A stretch of 53,276 nt of DNA. It comes from Parvularcula sp. Lineage in GTDB: Bacteria > Pseudomonadota > Alphaproteobacteria > Caulobacterales > Parvularculaceae. A program made the position numbers and the translations under genes. The stretch covers positions 1 through 53,276 of the forward strand of contig PAIP01000006.1 in assembly GCA_002704915.1 (NCBI GenBank), given 5' to 3'. The first letter of the stretch is position 1; each line of letters begins with the position of its first letter. Positions 18,147 through 26,249 of this stretch are shown one piece after another. The notes under the pieces are model-generated. The model ran no database searches, was not told where the DNA came from, and was given only the letters and a program-made list of their open reading frames with translations.

Positions 18147-18175
18147 TATATCGACGCTCGGCTTCGTGAATGCAA
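18147..18175 (-). promoter_or_regulatory. sigma70-type promoter of the 4.5S RNA gene
   Basis: On the reverse strand TTGCAT (18175-18170) and GATATA (18152-18147) are spaced by 17 bases, close to the -35 and -10 consensus. The -10 box ends 2 bases before the estimated 5' end of the 4.5S RNA, so initiation a few bases into the C-rich run is expected. Confidence 0.65.
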
Positions 18176-18248
18176 GGGGGCGCTTCGTGATGCCCCGTGA
18201 CCGTTCGCCCGTGCTATTTCCCACAACGGGTAAATAAAGGGCGATCCC

Positions 18249-18764
18249 ATGAAAAAGCTTATCTCCTTATTCCCCAATTTACTTACTTGGGCGGGGGGAG
18301 TGTTCATCTCGGCGATTTTCCTCGACTCCCTGCGCTTCAAATTCACCGGCCATCCAACGCCGCAGCATATTTTTTCGACCCTCAAAGACTGGTCCGGCAT
18401 TGGTCTTTTCTATCCGGCGGGACCGTGGATCATCGGGCTCGGAGAATTGCTGGCGTCGCTGTTGCTGGTCGGTTTGCCCGCCCTGTTCCTCCTCATGAAC
18501 CGCAAGACGCTCATTCCCCCGTCGCAGTTCCTCGGCGCGCTTGTCGCGCTCGGGATCATGAGCGGCGCCATTTTCTTTCACCTGTTCACGCCGCTGGGGA
18601 TCGAAACACCGACGGAATGGGCCAATGGCGAGCCGGTGACCTTTTCCCCGGCGCTGTTCTACGCCGCCTGCGCAAGCTGGCTTTTTGCGCTGATCATTTT
18701 ATTCATACACCGCAAGGCCCTGGGCTTTTTCACAGGCGCGGCCCTGACGACCAGCAGCGCGTGA
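18249..18764 (+). CDS. DoxX-like four-helix membrane protein
   Basis: A 171-residue integral membrane protein with four predicted helices (around residues 7-27, 59-82, 95-113 and 131-152). The FKFTGHPTPQHIF segment and the PWIIGLGELLASLLLV helix resemble DoxX-like proteins, whose biochemical role is not settled. The assignment is by pattern only. It is transcribed toward nudC, whose start lies 38 bases beyond its stop, so the two may form an operon. Confidence 0.65.
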   Translation: MKKLISLFPNLLTWAGGVFISAIFLDSLRFKFTGHPTPQHIFSTLKDWSGIGLFYPAGPWIIGLGELLASLLLVGLPALFLLMNRKTLIPPSQFLGALVALGIMSGAIFFHLFTPLGIETPTEWANGEPVTFSPALFYAACASWLFALIILFIHRKALGFFTGAALTTSSA

Positions 18765-18802
18765 CGCTTGCACAAGGCGCTCGCGCTTGCGACAAAGCTG
18801 TC

Positions 18803-19708
18803 ATGCTCCACGGGACGAATCCGAACTGGTTTGCGAACAGCCCCCTGTCGCGCGTCAATATCGAAAAGGATCAGGAGGCGTTTTTCAAAGCGCGCCTCGC
18901 CGAGCCCAAAAGCCTTCTCATTCCGCTCTGGCGCGGCGACCCGCTGATAGCGGATGGCAAGCCCGCCTTTCTCTCGATTGAGGCGCTGTCCCAGTTTCCA
19001 AAAAACGCCGACGTCATATTGCTCGGTCTTAAAGAAGGCCGCGCCTATTTCGCTGTCGACGTCTCCGCAGCGGCAAGCGCGGAAACGGCGCCCTTCGCAG
19101 AGATCGGCGAGTATCTGCAACTGCGCATGGCCGCCGGCGTTCTGTCGCCTGACGATCTCGCCATCATCGGTCAGGCGCGGTGGTTTTTCGAATGGCGCCG
19201 GAAACACCGTTTTTGCGCGGCCTGCGGCGGGGAAACCCGGCTCGAAGCCGGCGGCGCCAAAAGCCGCTGCCTTGCTTGCGAAGAAGAACATTTCCCGCGC
19301 ATCAACCCGGTCGCCATCGTCCTCGCCATTCATGACGGCGCCTGTCTTTTAGGCCGCGGACATCAATTTCCGCCGGGCTTTGTGTCGGCGCTCGCCGGTT
19401 TCGTCGAGGCGGGCGAGACGCCGGAAGAGTGCGCGCGCCGGGAACTGTTCGAGGAGGCCGGCGTCGTTATCGACGATGTCCGTTATCAGTTTTCGCAGCC
19501 CTGGCCTTTCACCTGCTCCCTGATGATGGGCTTTCTCGCCGAGGCAGAAGGGCGCGACCTTACGGTGGATACGGAGGAACTCGCCGAGGCGCGATGGTTC
19601 GACAAGACGGATGTTCAGGCGGTGCTCAATGGCGAAACGCGCGACTTCAATGTGCCGCCGAAATTCACCATCGCCCGGCAATTGCTGGAAAGATGGGCAA
19701 GGCCATAA
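18803..19708 (+). CDS. nudC: NAD(+) diphosphatase / NAD-capped RNA decapping enzyme
   Basis: NudC cleaves NAD(H) to NMN(H) and AMP and removes NAD caps from RNA. The 301-residue product has a variable N-terminal domain, a zinc ribbon (FCAACGGE and CLACEEEHFPR), a Nudix domain with the box GETPEECARRELFEEAG, and the NudC-specific SQPWPF motif that shapes the NAD pocket. The frame stays open upstream to 18197, but this overlaps the DoxX-like gene in another frame. The ATG at 18803 (MLHGTNPNWFANSPL) is the only start consistent with family length. Confidence 0.95.
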   Translation: MLHGTNPNWFANSPLSRVNIEKDQEAFFKARLAEPKSLLIPLWRGDPLIADGKPAFLSIEALSQFPKNADVILLGLKEGRAYFAVDVSAAASAETAPFAEIGEYLQLRMAAGVLSPDDLAIIGQARWFFEWRRKHRFCAACGGETRLEAGGAKSRCLACEEEHFPRINPVAIVLAIHDGACLLGRGHQFPPGFVSALAGFVEAGETPEECARRELFEEAGVVIDDVRYQFSQPWPFTCSLMMGFLAEAEGRDLTVDTEELAEARWFDKTDVQAVLNGETRDFNVPPKFTIARQLLERWARP

Positions 19709-19771
19709 TACCTCTACATATTGAGAGAATTTTATGATTTTGCAATGAAACAACTAAATATAGGGGCGTTG

Positions 19772-19798
19772 CAGAATGTCACAAAACGCCACATTCTG
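19772..19798. repeat. inverted repeat CAGAATGT...ACATTCTG
   Basis: CAGAATGT (19772-19779) and ACATTCTG (19791-19798) form perfect 8-base arms with an 11-base spacer, in the AT-rich gap upstream of the small ribbon-helix-helix-like gene. The same arms occur in the opposite order at 40548-40567. It could be a hairpin terminator for nudC or an operator for the small gene. Neither is proven. Confidence 0.4.
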
Positions 19799-19875
19799 AG
19801 GCATTTTATTATCAGATTGCCACATTATACTTTAGGGCTTATTCTTCCCCAGGGTCTTGGGTTTTGGTGGGTTGA

Positions 19876-20100
19876 ATGCCTGCAAAGAAAGCAAATCAAA
19901 ACGAACCGCCTAGGGTGCAAATCACATTGGATCCATGGGTGGCAATGATGCTTTCAGGTATAGAAAACCGAAAACTATACGGCGAAACAAAAAAAGAAGT
20001 TGCGAATGACATTTTACGCGAGTGGCTGCGGAATTTCATGAAGCAAGAGAACATCAAGCCCGAAGACGCCAGACGATGGAGTGAAGAGTTCATCAGCTGA
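19876..20100 (+). CDS. small ribbon-helix-helix-like protein
   Basis: A 74-residue basic protein in a markedly AT-rich islet. After a polar leader the strand PPRVQITLDPWVAMML is followed by two helices (GETKKEVANDILREWLRNFM). This matches the size and strand-helix-helix order of ribbon-helix-helix DNA-binding proteins, but the assignment is by shape only. It begins after GGTGGG, a plausible ribosome site. The next gene starts 12 bases downstream, so the two are probably cotranscribed. Autoregulation through the inverted repeat at 19772-19798 is possible. Confidence 0.55.
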   Translation: MPAKKANQNEPPRVQITLDPWVAMMLSGIENRKLYGETKKEVANDILREWLRNFMKQENIKPEDARRWSEEFIS

Positions 20101-20112
20101 CGGAGGGCTTCC

Positions 20113-20376
20113 ATGGATGGGAAACACAGCGTTCTTCATTACGCTCTTTTTGCCGTAGCCCTAGTTTTCTTTTTTGCGTTTCCGGCATCAATTTTAGCAA
20201 CTGCTTTTGGATATAAAGCAACCACAATAGATAACCCCTACCCAATATTTTTTGCCGGATGGGCCATTTCAACGACTACTGTTTGTGCAATTGCCAAACC
20301 TGAAGGCGGCATAATTACTACTTTAGTCGAGTTTCTAAAATTTGTTATCGGGAATGGCTCCGATAACCAAGGGTGA
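20113..20376 (+). CDS. small two-helix membrane protein
   Basis: An 87-residue protein with two predicted transmembrane segments (about residues 8-31 and 43-61) and a short soluble tail. No family is recognised. GGAGG seven bases before the ATG is a strong ribosome site. It follows the ribbon-helix-helix-like gene in the same AT-rich islet between nudC and pheA, and its composition differs from both. Its stop is 2 bases from the convergent pheA stop. The pair could be a remnant of a mobile or toxin-antitoxin-like unit, but nothing specific shows this. Confidence 0.5.
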   Translation: MDGKHSVLHYALFAVALVFFFAFPASILATAFGYKATTIDNPYPIFFAGWAISTTTVCAIAKPEGGIITTLVEFLKFVIGNGSDNQG

Positions 20377-20378
20377 CT

Positions 20379-21236
20379 TTACTCACCCCGCTCGCGGCCC
20401 TTTTTGTAGACGCCGAGAATCTTCAGCGACGAAGAAAAGAAGCTGAGTTCTTCCAGCGCAAGCCGCATAGGCTCTTCGGCGGGATGACCTTCCGCATCGG
20501 CGTAAAACATGGTCGCGGAGAACGATCCGCCGAGCTGATAGCTTTCAAGCTTCGTCATGTTGACGCCATTCGTGGCGAAGCCTCCCAGCGCTTTGTAGAG
20601 CGCGGCGGGAATGTTGCGCACCTGAAAGATAAAGCTCGTCACCACCGGGCCGTCGTCGGGCGAGGCGTCCATGGGCTCATGAGCCATCTCGAGAAAACGG
20701 GTGGTGTTGTGAGGCGCATCCTCGATATTGTTTTTCAGGATATTCAGGCCATAGAGCTCCGCCGCAAGCACCGAGGCGACCACCGCTTCGTTCATGTTGC
20801 TCGACTCGGAGAGCCGCCGCGCCGCGCCCGCCGTGTCGCCCGCCGTTTCGGGACGGATGTTGTGGGCGTGAAGAAAATCGCGCACCTGGGCGAGCGCCAC
20901 CGGATGCGACCGTGCGACCTTGATGTCCTCGAACTTGGCCCCCGGTTTCGCCATCAGATGGTGCTCAACGGGCAGGAAGTGCTCGGCGATGATGTGGAGA
21001 CCGGCCTTGGGCAACAGGTGATGGATATCGCCGACCCGGCCGGCAAGGGAATTCTCCACGGGGAGCATGGCGCGTTCCGCCCGGCCCTCGGTCACAGCCT
21101 CCACCGCCTCATCGAAGGCGCCGCAGGGCAAGGGCTCGAAATCCGGCGCATAGCGGCGGCAGGCAAGCTCCGAAAACGCACCCGGCTCGCCCTGATAGGC
21201 AATGCGCTTTTTCTTGTCCGCTGTAGCGTCGGTCAT
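20379..21236 (-). CDS. pheA: prephenate dehydratase
   Basis: This enzyme converts prephenate to phenylpyruvate in phenylalanine synthesis. The 285-residue protein has the catalytic domain opening KRIAYQGEPGAFSE, the MLPVENSLAGRV loop, and the TTRFLEM catalytic threonine region. A C-terminal ACT regulatory domain contains NMTKLESYQ, the site of phenylalanine feedback binding in relatives. A longer frame begins at 21317, but the ATG at 21236 (MTDATADKKK) has an AGGACC ribosome site and gives the normal length. It is divergent from the cytochrome c gene. Confidence 0.95.
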   Translation of the reverse strand: MTDATADKKKRIAYQGEPGAFSELACRRYAPDFEPLPCGAFDEAVEAVTEGRAERAMLPVENSLAGRVGDIHHLLPKAGLHIIAEHFLPVEHHLMAKPGAKFEDIKVARSHPVALAQVRDFLHAHNIRPETAGDTAGAARRLSESSNMNEAVVASVLAAELYGLNILKNNIEDAPHNTTRFLEMAHEPMDASPDDGPVVTSFIFQVRNIPAALYKALGGFATNGVNMTKLESYQLGGSFSATMFYADAEGHPAEEPMRLALEELSFFSSSLKILGVYKKGRERGE

Positions 21237-21465
21237 GACGAAGGTCCTGTTTTCCCTAAAAATCAGGGCCCGGATCGGGCCGACCGCGCTTATGCACAAC
21301 TGAGACGACAAGGGCAATTCGCAGAGCCCGCCCCCGCGCGAAAAAGCCGCGCGGCAGGCGCGCCAAGCCGCATTGCGCCCCCCGCAGAAGACCGTTAGAA
21401 CCCGCCCGGCTTTATTCAGGCTTTCCCGCCCGCTTTGCGCCGGGCCAACCTACCGGAACGACACG

Positions 21466-22119
21466 ATGCAAGATCCGCTTTTTGGAAACAAAGTCGCAGC
21501 CGCGATTTTGACCGCGCTTTTGTTGATCTTCGGCCTTCCCCAGCTCACCAAGGCGCTGATGGGCGGCGGACATCATAGCGACGGCGAGTTGCATCTCGCA
21601 TATGGCGGCGATCTGGAGCTTGATACCGGCGGCGCCGCGGCGGAGCCGGAGCCGGAGGTCGATCTCGGCACGCTGCTCGCCAATGCGAGCGCGGCGTCGG
21701 GCGAGCGCCGGGCGGCCCTGTGCAAGTCCTGCCACACTTTCGAAGAAGGCGGCGCCAACGGCACCGGCCCCAATTTGTGGAATATTGTCGGCCGCCAGGT
21801 CGCGGGCCATGCGGGTTTCAATTATACAAGCGCGCTGAAAGACGCCGGCGGCGCGTGGACCTATGAGCGTCTCGACCATTATCTCGAGAACTCCCAGGAA
21901 TATATCCCCGGCACCGCCATGGTGCAGCGCTTCCCGAGAGACGAACAGCGCGCGGACCTTCTCGCCTTCCTTCAGACGCTGTCAAACGATCCAGTTCCCT
22001 TCCCCGCGCCGACGCCAGCCGCCGCCGAGGAAGACGCTGAACTCGACACTGCCGAAGAGGCCCTTGAAAACGAGCCCGTTGAAGAGGCCGGCGACGCCGA
22101 TCCTGAAGTTGAAGAATAA
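21466..22119 (+). CDS. membrane-anchored class I cytochrome c
   Basis: The 217-residue protein has an N-terminal uncleaved signal-anchor (about residues 9-27), a linker with an acidic stretch, the haem-attachment site CKSCH, and a later PGTAM motif whose methionine is the probable distal ligand, followed by an acidic tail. The arrangement resembles CycM/cytochrome c552-type carriers between the bc1 complex and terminal oxidase. It sits divergently to pheA, as in many alphaproteobacteria. The ATG at 21466 starts just before the anchor. An upstream start at 21373 would overlap no other gene but lacks a ribosome site. Confidence 0.9.
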   Translation: MQDPLFGNKVAAAILTALLLIFGLPQLTKALMGGGHHSDGELHLAYGGDLELDTGGAAAEPEPEVDLGTLLANASAASGERRAALCKSCHTFEEGGANGTGPNLWNIVGRQVAGHAGFNYTSALKDAGGAWTYERLDHYLENSQEYIPGTAMVQRFPRDEQRADLLAFLQTLSNDPVPFPAPTPAAAEEDAELDTAEEALENEPVEEAGDADPEVEE

Positions 22120-22134
22120 GCTTTTCAAAGCCGT

Positions 22135-22458
22135 TTAGCGAAGCTTGACCGCCGTGCCGTTGCACGAAACGAGCAGCATGGCGCCCTTCTGCGTGTCCAC
22201 CGCTTCATAATCGATATCGACGCCAATCACGGCGTCGGCGCCGAGACGCATGGCCTCTTCCTCCATGTCGTGCATGGCGTGATCGCGCGCTTCGCGCAGG
22301 GCTTTTTGATAACCGCCCGACCGGCCGCCGATGATGTCGCGAATGCCGGCGAACAGATCCCGGAAAATATTGACGCCCAATATCGCCTCGCCCGCGACGA
22401 CCCCAAGGCTTTCATAGACCTCGCGGCCTGGCGCGGAATCGGTGGTGGTTACGATCAT
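22135..22458 (-). CDS. YbjQ/UPF0145-family protein
   Basis: A 107-residue protein of the YbjQ family (heavy-metal-binding-like fold, pentameric in known structures, function unsettled). Diagnostic parts are [33 protein letters not shown] and [12 protein letters not shown]. The in-frame ATG at 22512 would add a leader foreign to the family, whereas the ATG at 22458 follows a GGGAG ribosome site. It converges with the cytochrome c gene. It lies downstream of the Ntn-hydrolase unit on the same strand, with an 87-base gap. Confidence 0.9.
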   Translation of the reverse strand: MIVTTTDSAPGREVYESLGVVAGEAILGVNIFRDLFAGIRDIIGGRSGGYQKALREARDHAMHDMEEEAMRLGADAVIGVDIDYEAVDTQKGAMLLVSCNGTAVKLR

Positions 22459-22545
22459 CTGTGGTCTCCCTGCTTGCTTGGGAGACATGGGGGAATGCGC
22501 GCTGGTCTTCAACTGAGGGCGGGATAAGCCGCCGGGAACGCGCGA

Positions 22546-22986
22546 CTAAAAGATGCCGAGAAACTTCTTGCGCTTGTGCTTTTTAAAATGCGCCTTGCCT
22601 TCTTTGGAAGAAAGAAAAACGTTGTAATCAAGCTCCGGGCGTTCGGTCCTTAGCGCCGTGGCGCGCAAGCCCCGAATGAGATCGTCTCCCGCCGCGGAGA
22701 AGGCGGTGGCGGCGACGAAATCCTCCGCCTCGTTGGGGAGCGCTGCGTCGGCCTTGACGTTCTTCTTCTTGCCGGAAAACAGCCTTTCCTTTTTGGCGAG
22801 ATTATCGCGCAGGGACGAAAAGGCCGCCTGAGCCGGCGTCGAAAACCCCTCGGGCAGGGACGCCTCATCCACCGGGGAGTAATCCGTCCGGTGTGGCACA
22901 GGGACGTTTTCAACGCCCTTGCCGGTGAGGTGGCGCTCGGTCGTTTCGGAAAATCCCGACCAGATCTGTTTCAAACGATCGCTCAT
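22546..22986 (-). CDS. conserved-context protein of unknown function, partner of the Ntn hydrolase gene
   Basis: A 146-residue soluble protein with no signal peptide, membrane segment or recognised domain. It has a lysine-rich middle (FSGKKKNVKAD) and a very basic C-terminus (KAHFKKHKRKKFLGIF). It begins 13 bases after the stop of the proteasome-like gene, with AGGAGA as ribosome site, so both are made from one transcript. An upstream ATG at 23040 would overlap that gene and is less likely. A role as substrate, regulator or adaptor of the hydrolase is inference from position only. Confidence 0.7.
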   Translation of the reverse strand: MSDRLKQIWSGFSETTERHLTGKGVENVPVPHRTDYSPVDEASLPEGFSTPAQAAFSSLRDNLAKKERLFSGKKKNVKADAALPNEAEDFVAATAFSAAGDDLIRGLRATALRTERPELDYNVFLSSKEGKAHFKKHKRKKFLGIF

Positions 22987-22999
22987 GGATCTTCTTCTC

Positions 23000-24283
23000 C
23001 TAAAGCTCTGGCTTCTCGCGCTTCCACTCAAGCCCGCCATTGCGCGTGATCACGGCGACATCGATGGGCCCGCCCACCGTCTCAACCGAATGCATGACCT
23101 TTTGCTGGAAGGAGTTGAGCTTGATGAGCGAGGCAGCCGTCTCCCCAAGCTCTTTCTTGGGCAGCGTATTGATGGCGCGCAGGATCGGCCGCGTGTGAAC
23201 CGCATACTGATAATTGTCCACGGACCGGAAAAATTCGTTTATGGCGGCGGCGAGATTATTGTTCGAATAATCTCGGAAGATCGCATTCTTCTGCGCGTCA
23301 TTGAGATTGGGCGTGCGTCCGACAATATCGGCGACAAGCCCGCGAGACAGTTTCAACGTTTCGGAATAGACGAACATTCGCAAATGCTGGTCCATCCCCG
23401 TCAGAAACGTGCGGATCATGCGGTCCTGGGCGAAGGGCTGGAAGACGGGGCCTGAATCCGCGCCGATATCGGCCTTGCGGTCCTGCTTGCGCTTCAGGAT
23501 GCCGAGCACCACCGAGGAAGCGAGATAGGAGCGCATGGACGGAAACTTTTCCTTCGCGCCGAAACCGGCGAACACCACGCCCGTATAATGCTCGAAAAAA
23601 GCGTCCTTGGTGACGGCGAAAACAGCGATCTCGCGCAGGCGGTCGCGGGTTTCATCCGTCACGGAAAGGCCGGGATACTCGTTTTTCAATGAGCCCAGAA
23701 GACTCATGATGAGCTGATCGATCTCGCCGCCATAGCGCCGGCGCACCTGCTCGCCCATCCCCTTGGGAAAACAGGGAAGATCGCCGCGCGGTGAGTCATC
23801 GGGGCAGCGCTGGTAGTCGGCGTGCATCTCTCCGACCACGAATTCGAAAATCGACGAGATATGATCGCGCACGCCCGCCGCATGGGACTGCTGGAACTTC
23901 TGGACCTGGTAATCGAATTCCTCGGCGAGCACGGTGTAAACGACCGCCACTACCTTGAAGAATTCTGTATCCTGATGGTCGGCGGGGAACAGGTCGGGGT
24001 TGCCCGACAAAAACTCCATGAAATCTTCTGCGTAAGCCGCAATGGTGTCGAGCGTGCGTCCGCGCGCTTGTTCGCGATAGAGGGAAATCACCGTCTCCCA
24101 TGGCGTCGACATGATTTCGGCGTTGTTATAGATCATCACCGCAACCGGCTGGTTCTCCACCAGCGGGAACAGCTTGTCCGCAGAATTGTAGGTTTTGAGA
24201 TACCGGTCGCCGGAGATGGTCACGGCGCTGTCCGCCGCCATCGCCACCGCCTGGCGGTTCATCAACACGACTTCGGACGTCAT
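23000..24283 (-). CDS. proteasome-beta/HslV-like Ntn hydrolase with long C-terminal extension
   Basis: The 427-residue protein begins Met-Thr-Ser. Removal of Met would expose Thr1, as in HslV. Counting from that Thr, an aspartate falls exactly at position 17 (AMAADSAVTI), and a lysine lies at position 36 (SADKLFPL), three residues beyond the Lys33 of proteasome beta subunits. The sequence around them also matches the beta-sandwich pattern (AVAMAADSAVTI against HslV VVIGGDGQ). This strongly suggests an N-terminal nucleophile hydrolase. The family is far longer than HslV (about 175 residues), and its C-terminal half is not recognised. True hslV is present at 48023, so this is a separate enzyme. 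Substrate and ATPase partner are unknown. Confidence 0.7.
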   Translation of the reverse strand: MTSEVVLMNRQAVAMAADSAVTISGDRYLKTYNSADKLFPLVENQPVAVMIYNNAEIMSTPWETVISLYREQARGRTLDTIAAYAEDFMEFLSGNPDLFPADHQDTEFFKVVAVVYTVLAEEFDYQVQKFQQSHAAGVRDHISSIFEFVVGEMHADYQRCPDDSPRGDLPCFPKGMGEQVRRRYGGEIDQLIMSLLGSLKNEYPGLSVTDETRDRLREIAVFAVTKDAFFEHYTGVVFAGFGAKEKFPSMRSYLASSVVLGILKRKQDRKADIGADSGPVFQPFAQDRMIRTFLTGMDQHLRMFVYSETLKLSRGLVADIVGRTPNLNDAQKNAIFRDYSNNNLAAAINEFFRSVDNYQYAVHTRPILRAINTLPKKELGETAASLIKLNSFQQKVMHSVETVGGPIDVAVITRNGGLEWKREKPEL

Positions 24284-24563
24284 CGACCCCTCACGTTCCC
24301 CAACGGGCCCCTGAAGCAGACCCCAAACCGGACATTCTCATCCGAAATAGCCCGGGCGAGCCCCTCCCGGCCCGGCAATAAAGGGGATGTTAACTGGAAA
24401 ATTAGGGTTTGGGAACAAGCGAGAGACGCCTCAAACCACCAAAGGAACGCGAAATCAGGCTCTTGAGCGGTTACCGCGCATTAGCCAAGAGCCCTGAAAA
24501 ACTAGGGAAAATTTTCATTTCTTTTGATGAAACTTTGTCCATGTCAGGGAAGGGAGAGCCCCC
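24284..24563. other. non-coding stretch with nested hairpins between divergent genes
   Basis: No gene is seen in these 280 bases. A nested structure is visible: GGCTCTTG (24458-24465) pairs with CAAGAGCC (24486-24493), and inside it GCGGT pairs with ACCGC (24467-24471 with 24473-24477). About 20 bases on, TTTCAT and ATGAAA form a second hairpin. The strand facing the 50-residue gene could carry this as a structured leader. Promoters for the divergent Ntn hydrolase unit must also lie here, but none is clear. Confidence 0.4.
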
Positions 24564-24716
24564 ATGGACCTCAACATTGTGACCGACTATCTCGCCGGCC
24601 TCAGCCTCGTTGAATGGATGATCTTCGGCTTTATCGGCGCCAACGCCCTGATCACGGGCGTTTGCATCGTCGAGCGCAGCCTCCTTCGCACTGAGGAAGC
24701 CCGTTTCAAGGACTGA
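24564..24716 (+). CDS. 50-residue single-helix membrane protein
   Basis: An ATG preceded by AGGGAG at a 7-base distance opens a 50-codon frame. The product has a polar start (MDLNIVTDYLAGLSLVEW), one hydrophobic helix (about residues 18-36) and a charged C-terminus (ERSLLRTEEARFKD), as expected for a small inner-membrane protein. No family is recognised. Its stop overlaps the convergent selO 3' end by 11 bases. The strong ribosome site and the structured upstream region support expression. Conservation would decide. Confidence 0.5.
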   Translation: MDLNIVTDYLAGLSLVEWMIFGFIGANALITGVCIVERSLLRTEEARFKD

Positions 24717-26142
24717 ACCGGCTCGCAGCAAAATCATGCGCCTCGCGCATGGCGGCGATAGCCTCCAATTTCTTTTCAAAAATCGACCAGTCGTCTTTTT
24801 CGGCGATCGGCGCCCAGATCGCCTCCACCTCATCGATCAGCATTGTGCAGGGTTTTGGGGCGTTAAAATACTCGTGAGCGAGCCGCTCCGGCTTTTCCGG
24901 AGTTGCGGCGGTCAACGCGCTGCGGATTTCTGAAAACTTGTCCTGCCCGTAAAGCTCTGCGACCGGGCTTTTGGCGGCGCGCTCTTCCGAGGCCGAACCG
25001 CAGAACCAGTCGAAAAACACCTGTTCGTAAGGCGCGCCGGTTTCGGTCATCCATTTGAGGAAATTGGCGACGAAGGCGAAGTCGCCTTCGCCTTTTCTCT
25101 CTATGCCGAGACGGCGGAGGAACGCCTCCGCCATCGCCTCTTCATAGGCGCCGGAAAAGCTTTGCAGCGCCTCGTTCAAGGCGTCGGCCGAGGCCAGCAG
25201 CGATAAAGCGCCGCCGAGCTGGGCTAGATTCCATGCCCCCGCCTCCGCCTGCCGACCAAAGGCGTAAAGCCCCGTCTGGTCGAAATAAGCGGCGGTGAAA
25301 GAGGGGTCCGCCACCGGCGCAAAACGCCACGGGCCATAGTCGAAACTCTCCCCCGTCACATTCATATTGTCGGTATTGAGGACGCCATGGACGAACCCGG
25401 CCGCCATCCACTGCGCCACCAGTTGCGCCGTATGCTGAACGACTTTTCCAAAGAAAGCGGCGACGCGCGCTTCACCCGATTTGCTGTTTAGCGCCGGGTA
25501 AAACTGCGCGATGCAATAATCGACCAGCGCGGCGATCGCCTCATCGTTCTTTTCATAGGCGAGCCGCTGAAAGGCGCCGAACCGCACATGGGAATGCGAC
25601 AGCCGCACCATCACTGCGGACCGTGTCGGCGAGGGTTCGTCCTCGCGGTAAAGCTGTTCGCCGGTCTCGATGAGGCTGAAGGTTTTCGAGGTATAGACGC
25701 CAAGGGCTTCTAGCATTTCCGTCGCCAGGACTTCGCGCACGCCGCCCTTAAGGGTCAGCCGCCCGTCGCCGAAACGCGAATAAGGCGTCTTGCCGGAGCC
25801 CTTGGTGCCGAGATCCAGGAGCCGGTTCCGGTCGTCGCGCAATTGGGCGAACAAAAACCCGCGTCCGTCGCCGATATCGGGATTATAAGTGCGGAACTGA
25901 TGGCCGTGATAGCGGATGGCGACCGGCGCGGAGAGATTGTCCGGCAAGGGCTCGAACCGCCCGAAATGCGCAATCCATTCCGCCTCCGTGAGCCCGCCGA
26001 GGCCCACCTTCTCCGCCCAACGCTGGTTCCGGTACCGGACATGATGTTCCGGGAAGGCCGCCGCCGTCACCGGATCGTAGAAGGGCGCGCCCTTTTCGCG
26101 CCCTAAGCTCTCAAAAACGGGGTCTGGCTTATAATTTTCCAC
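24706..26142 (-). CDS. selO: SelO-family protein adenylyltransferase (YdiU/UPF0061)
   Basis: SelO is a pseudokinase-fold enzyme that transfers AMP to hydroxyl side chains of proteins, with a role in redox stress. Visible signatures are DLGTKGSGKTPYSRFGDGR, VRLSHSHVRFGAF, and HGVLNTDNMNVTGESFDYGP with the metal-binding residues. Reading from the GTG at 26142 (MENYKPDPVFESLG) gives 478 residues, the typical length. The frame stays open upstream, but this runs past the start of the divergent threonine ammonia-lyase gene and has no family similarity. AAGAAGG precedes the GTG at a slightly long distance. Confidence 0.93.
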   Translation of the reverse strand: MENYKPDPVFESLGREKGAPFYDPVTAAAFPEHHVRYRNQRWAEKVGLGGLTEAEWIAHFGRFEPLPDNLSAPVAIRYHGHQFRTYNPDIGDGRGFLFAQLRDDRNRLLDLGTKGSGKTPYSRFGDGRLTLKGGVREVLATEMLEALGVYTSKTFSLIETGEQLYREDEPSPTRSAVMVRLSHSHVRFGAFQRLAYEKNDEAIAALVDYCIAQFYPALNSKSGEARVAAFFGKVVQHTAQLVAQWMAAGFVHGVLNTDNMNVTGESFDYGPWRFAPVADPSFTAAYFDQTGLYAFGRQAEAGAWNLAQLGGALSLLASADALNEALQSFSGAYEEAMAEAFLRRLGIERKGEGDFAFVANFLKWMTETGAPYEQVFFDWFCGSASEERAAKSPVAELYGQDKFSEIRSALTAATPEKPERLAHEYFNAPKPCTMLIDEVEAIWAPIAEKDDWSIFEKKLEAIAAMREAHDFAASRFSP

Positions 26143-26249
26143 TGCAAATATGGACCTTCTTGACCTTTTGCGCCAAAAGTCGGCGCTTGCTGCGGTCGCG
26201 AAATATCGCGCCCGCCCCACCTCTAACACGTAGACACAGAGAATCGACC

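Noticed and set aside
18197-18802. Upstream extension of nudC by about 200 codons
   Set aside because: It overlaps the DoxX-like gene in another frame and is not needed for any NudC domain. The total would be far too long for the family.
19721-19948. 75-codon forward frame in the AT-rich islet
   Set aside because: It lies in a different frame across the palindrome and the start of the ribbon-helix-helix-like gene, with no ribosome site.
24471-24833. 120-codon reverse frame between selO and the hairpin region
   Set aside because: It overlaps the selO end in another frame and runs through the palindrome. The forward 50-codon frame has the stronger ribosome site.
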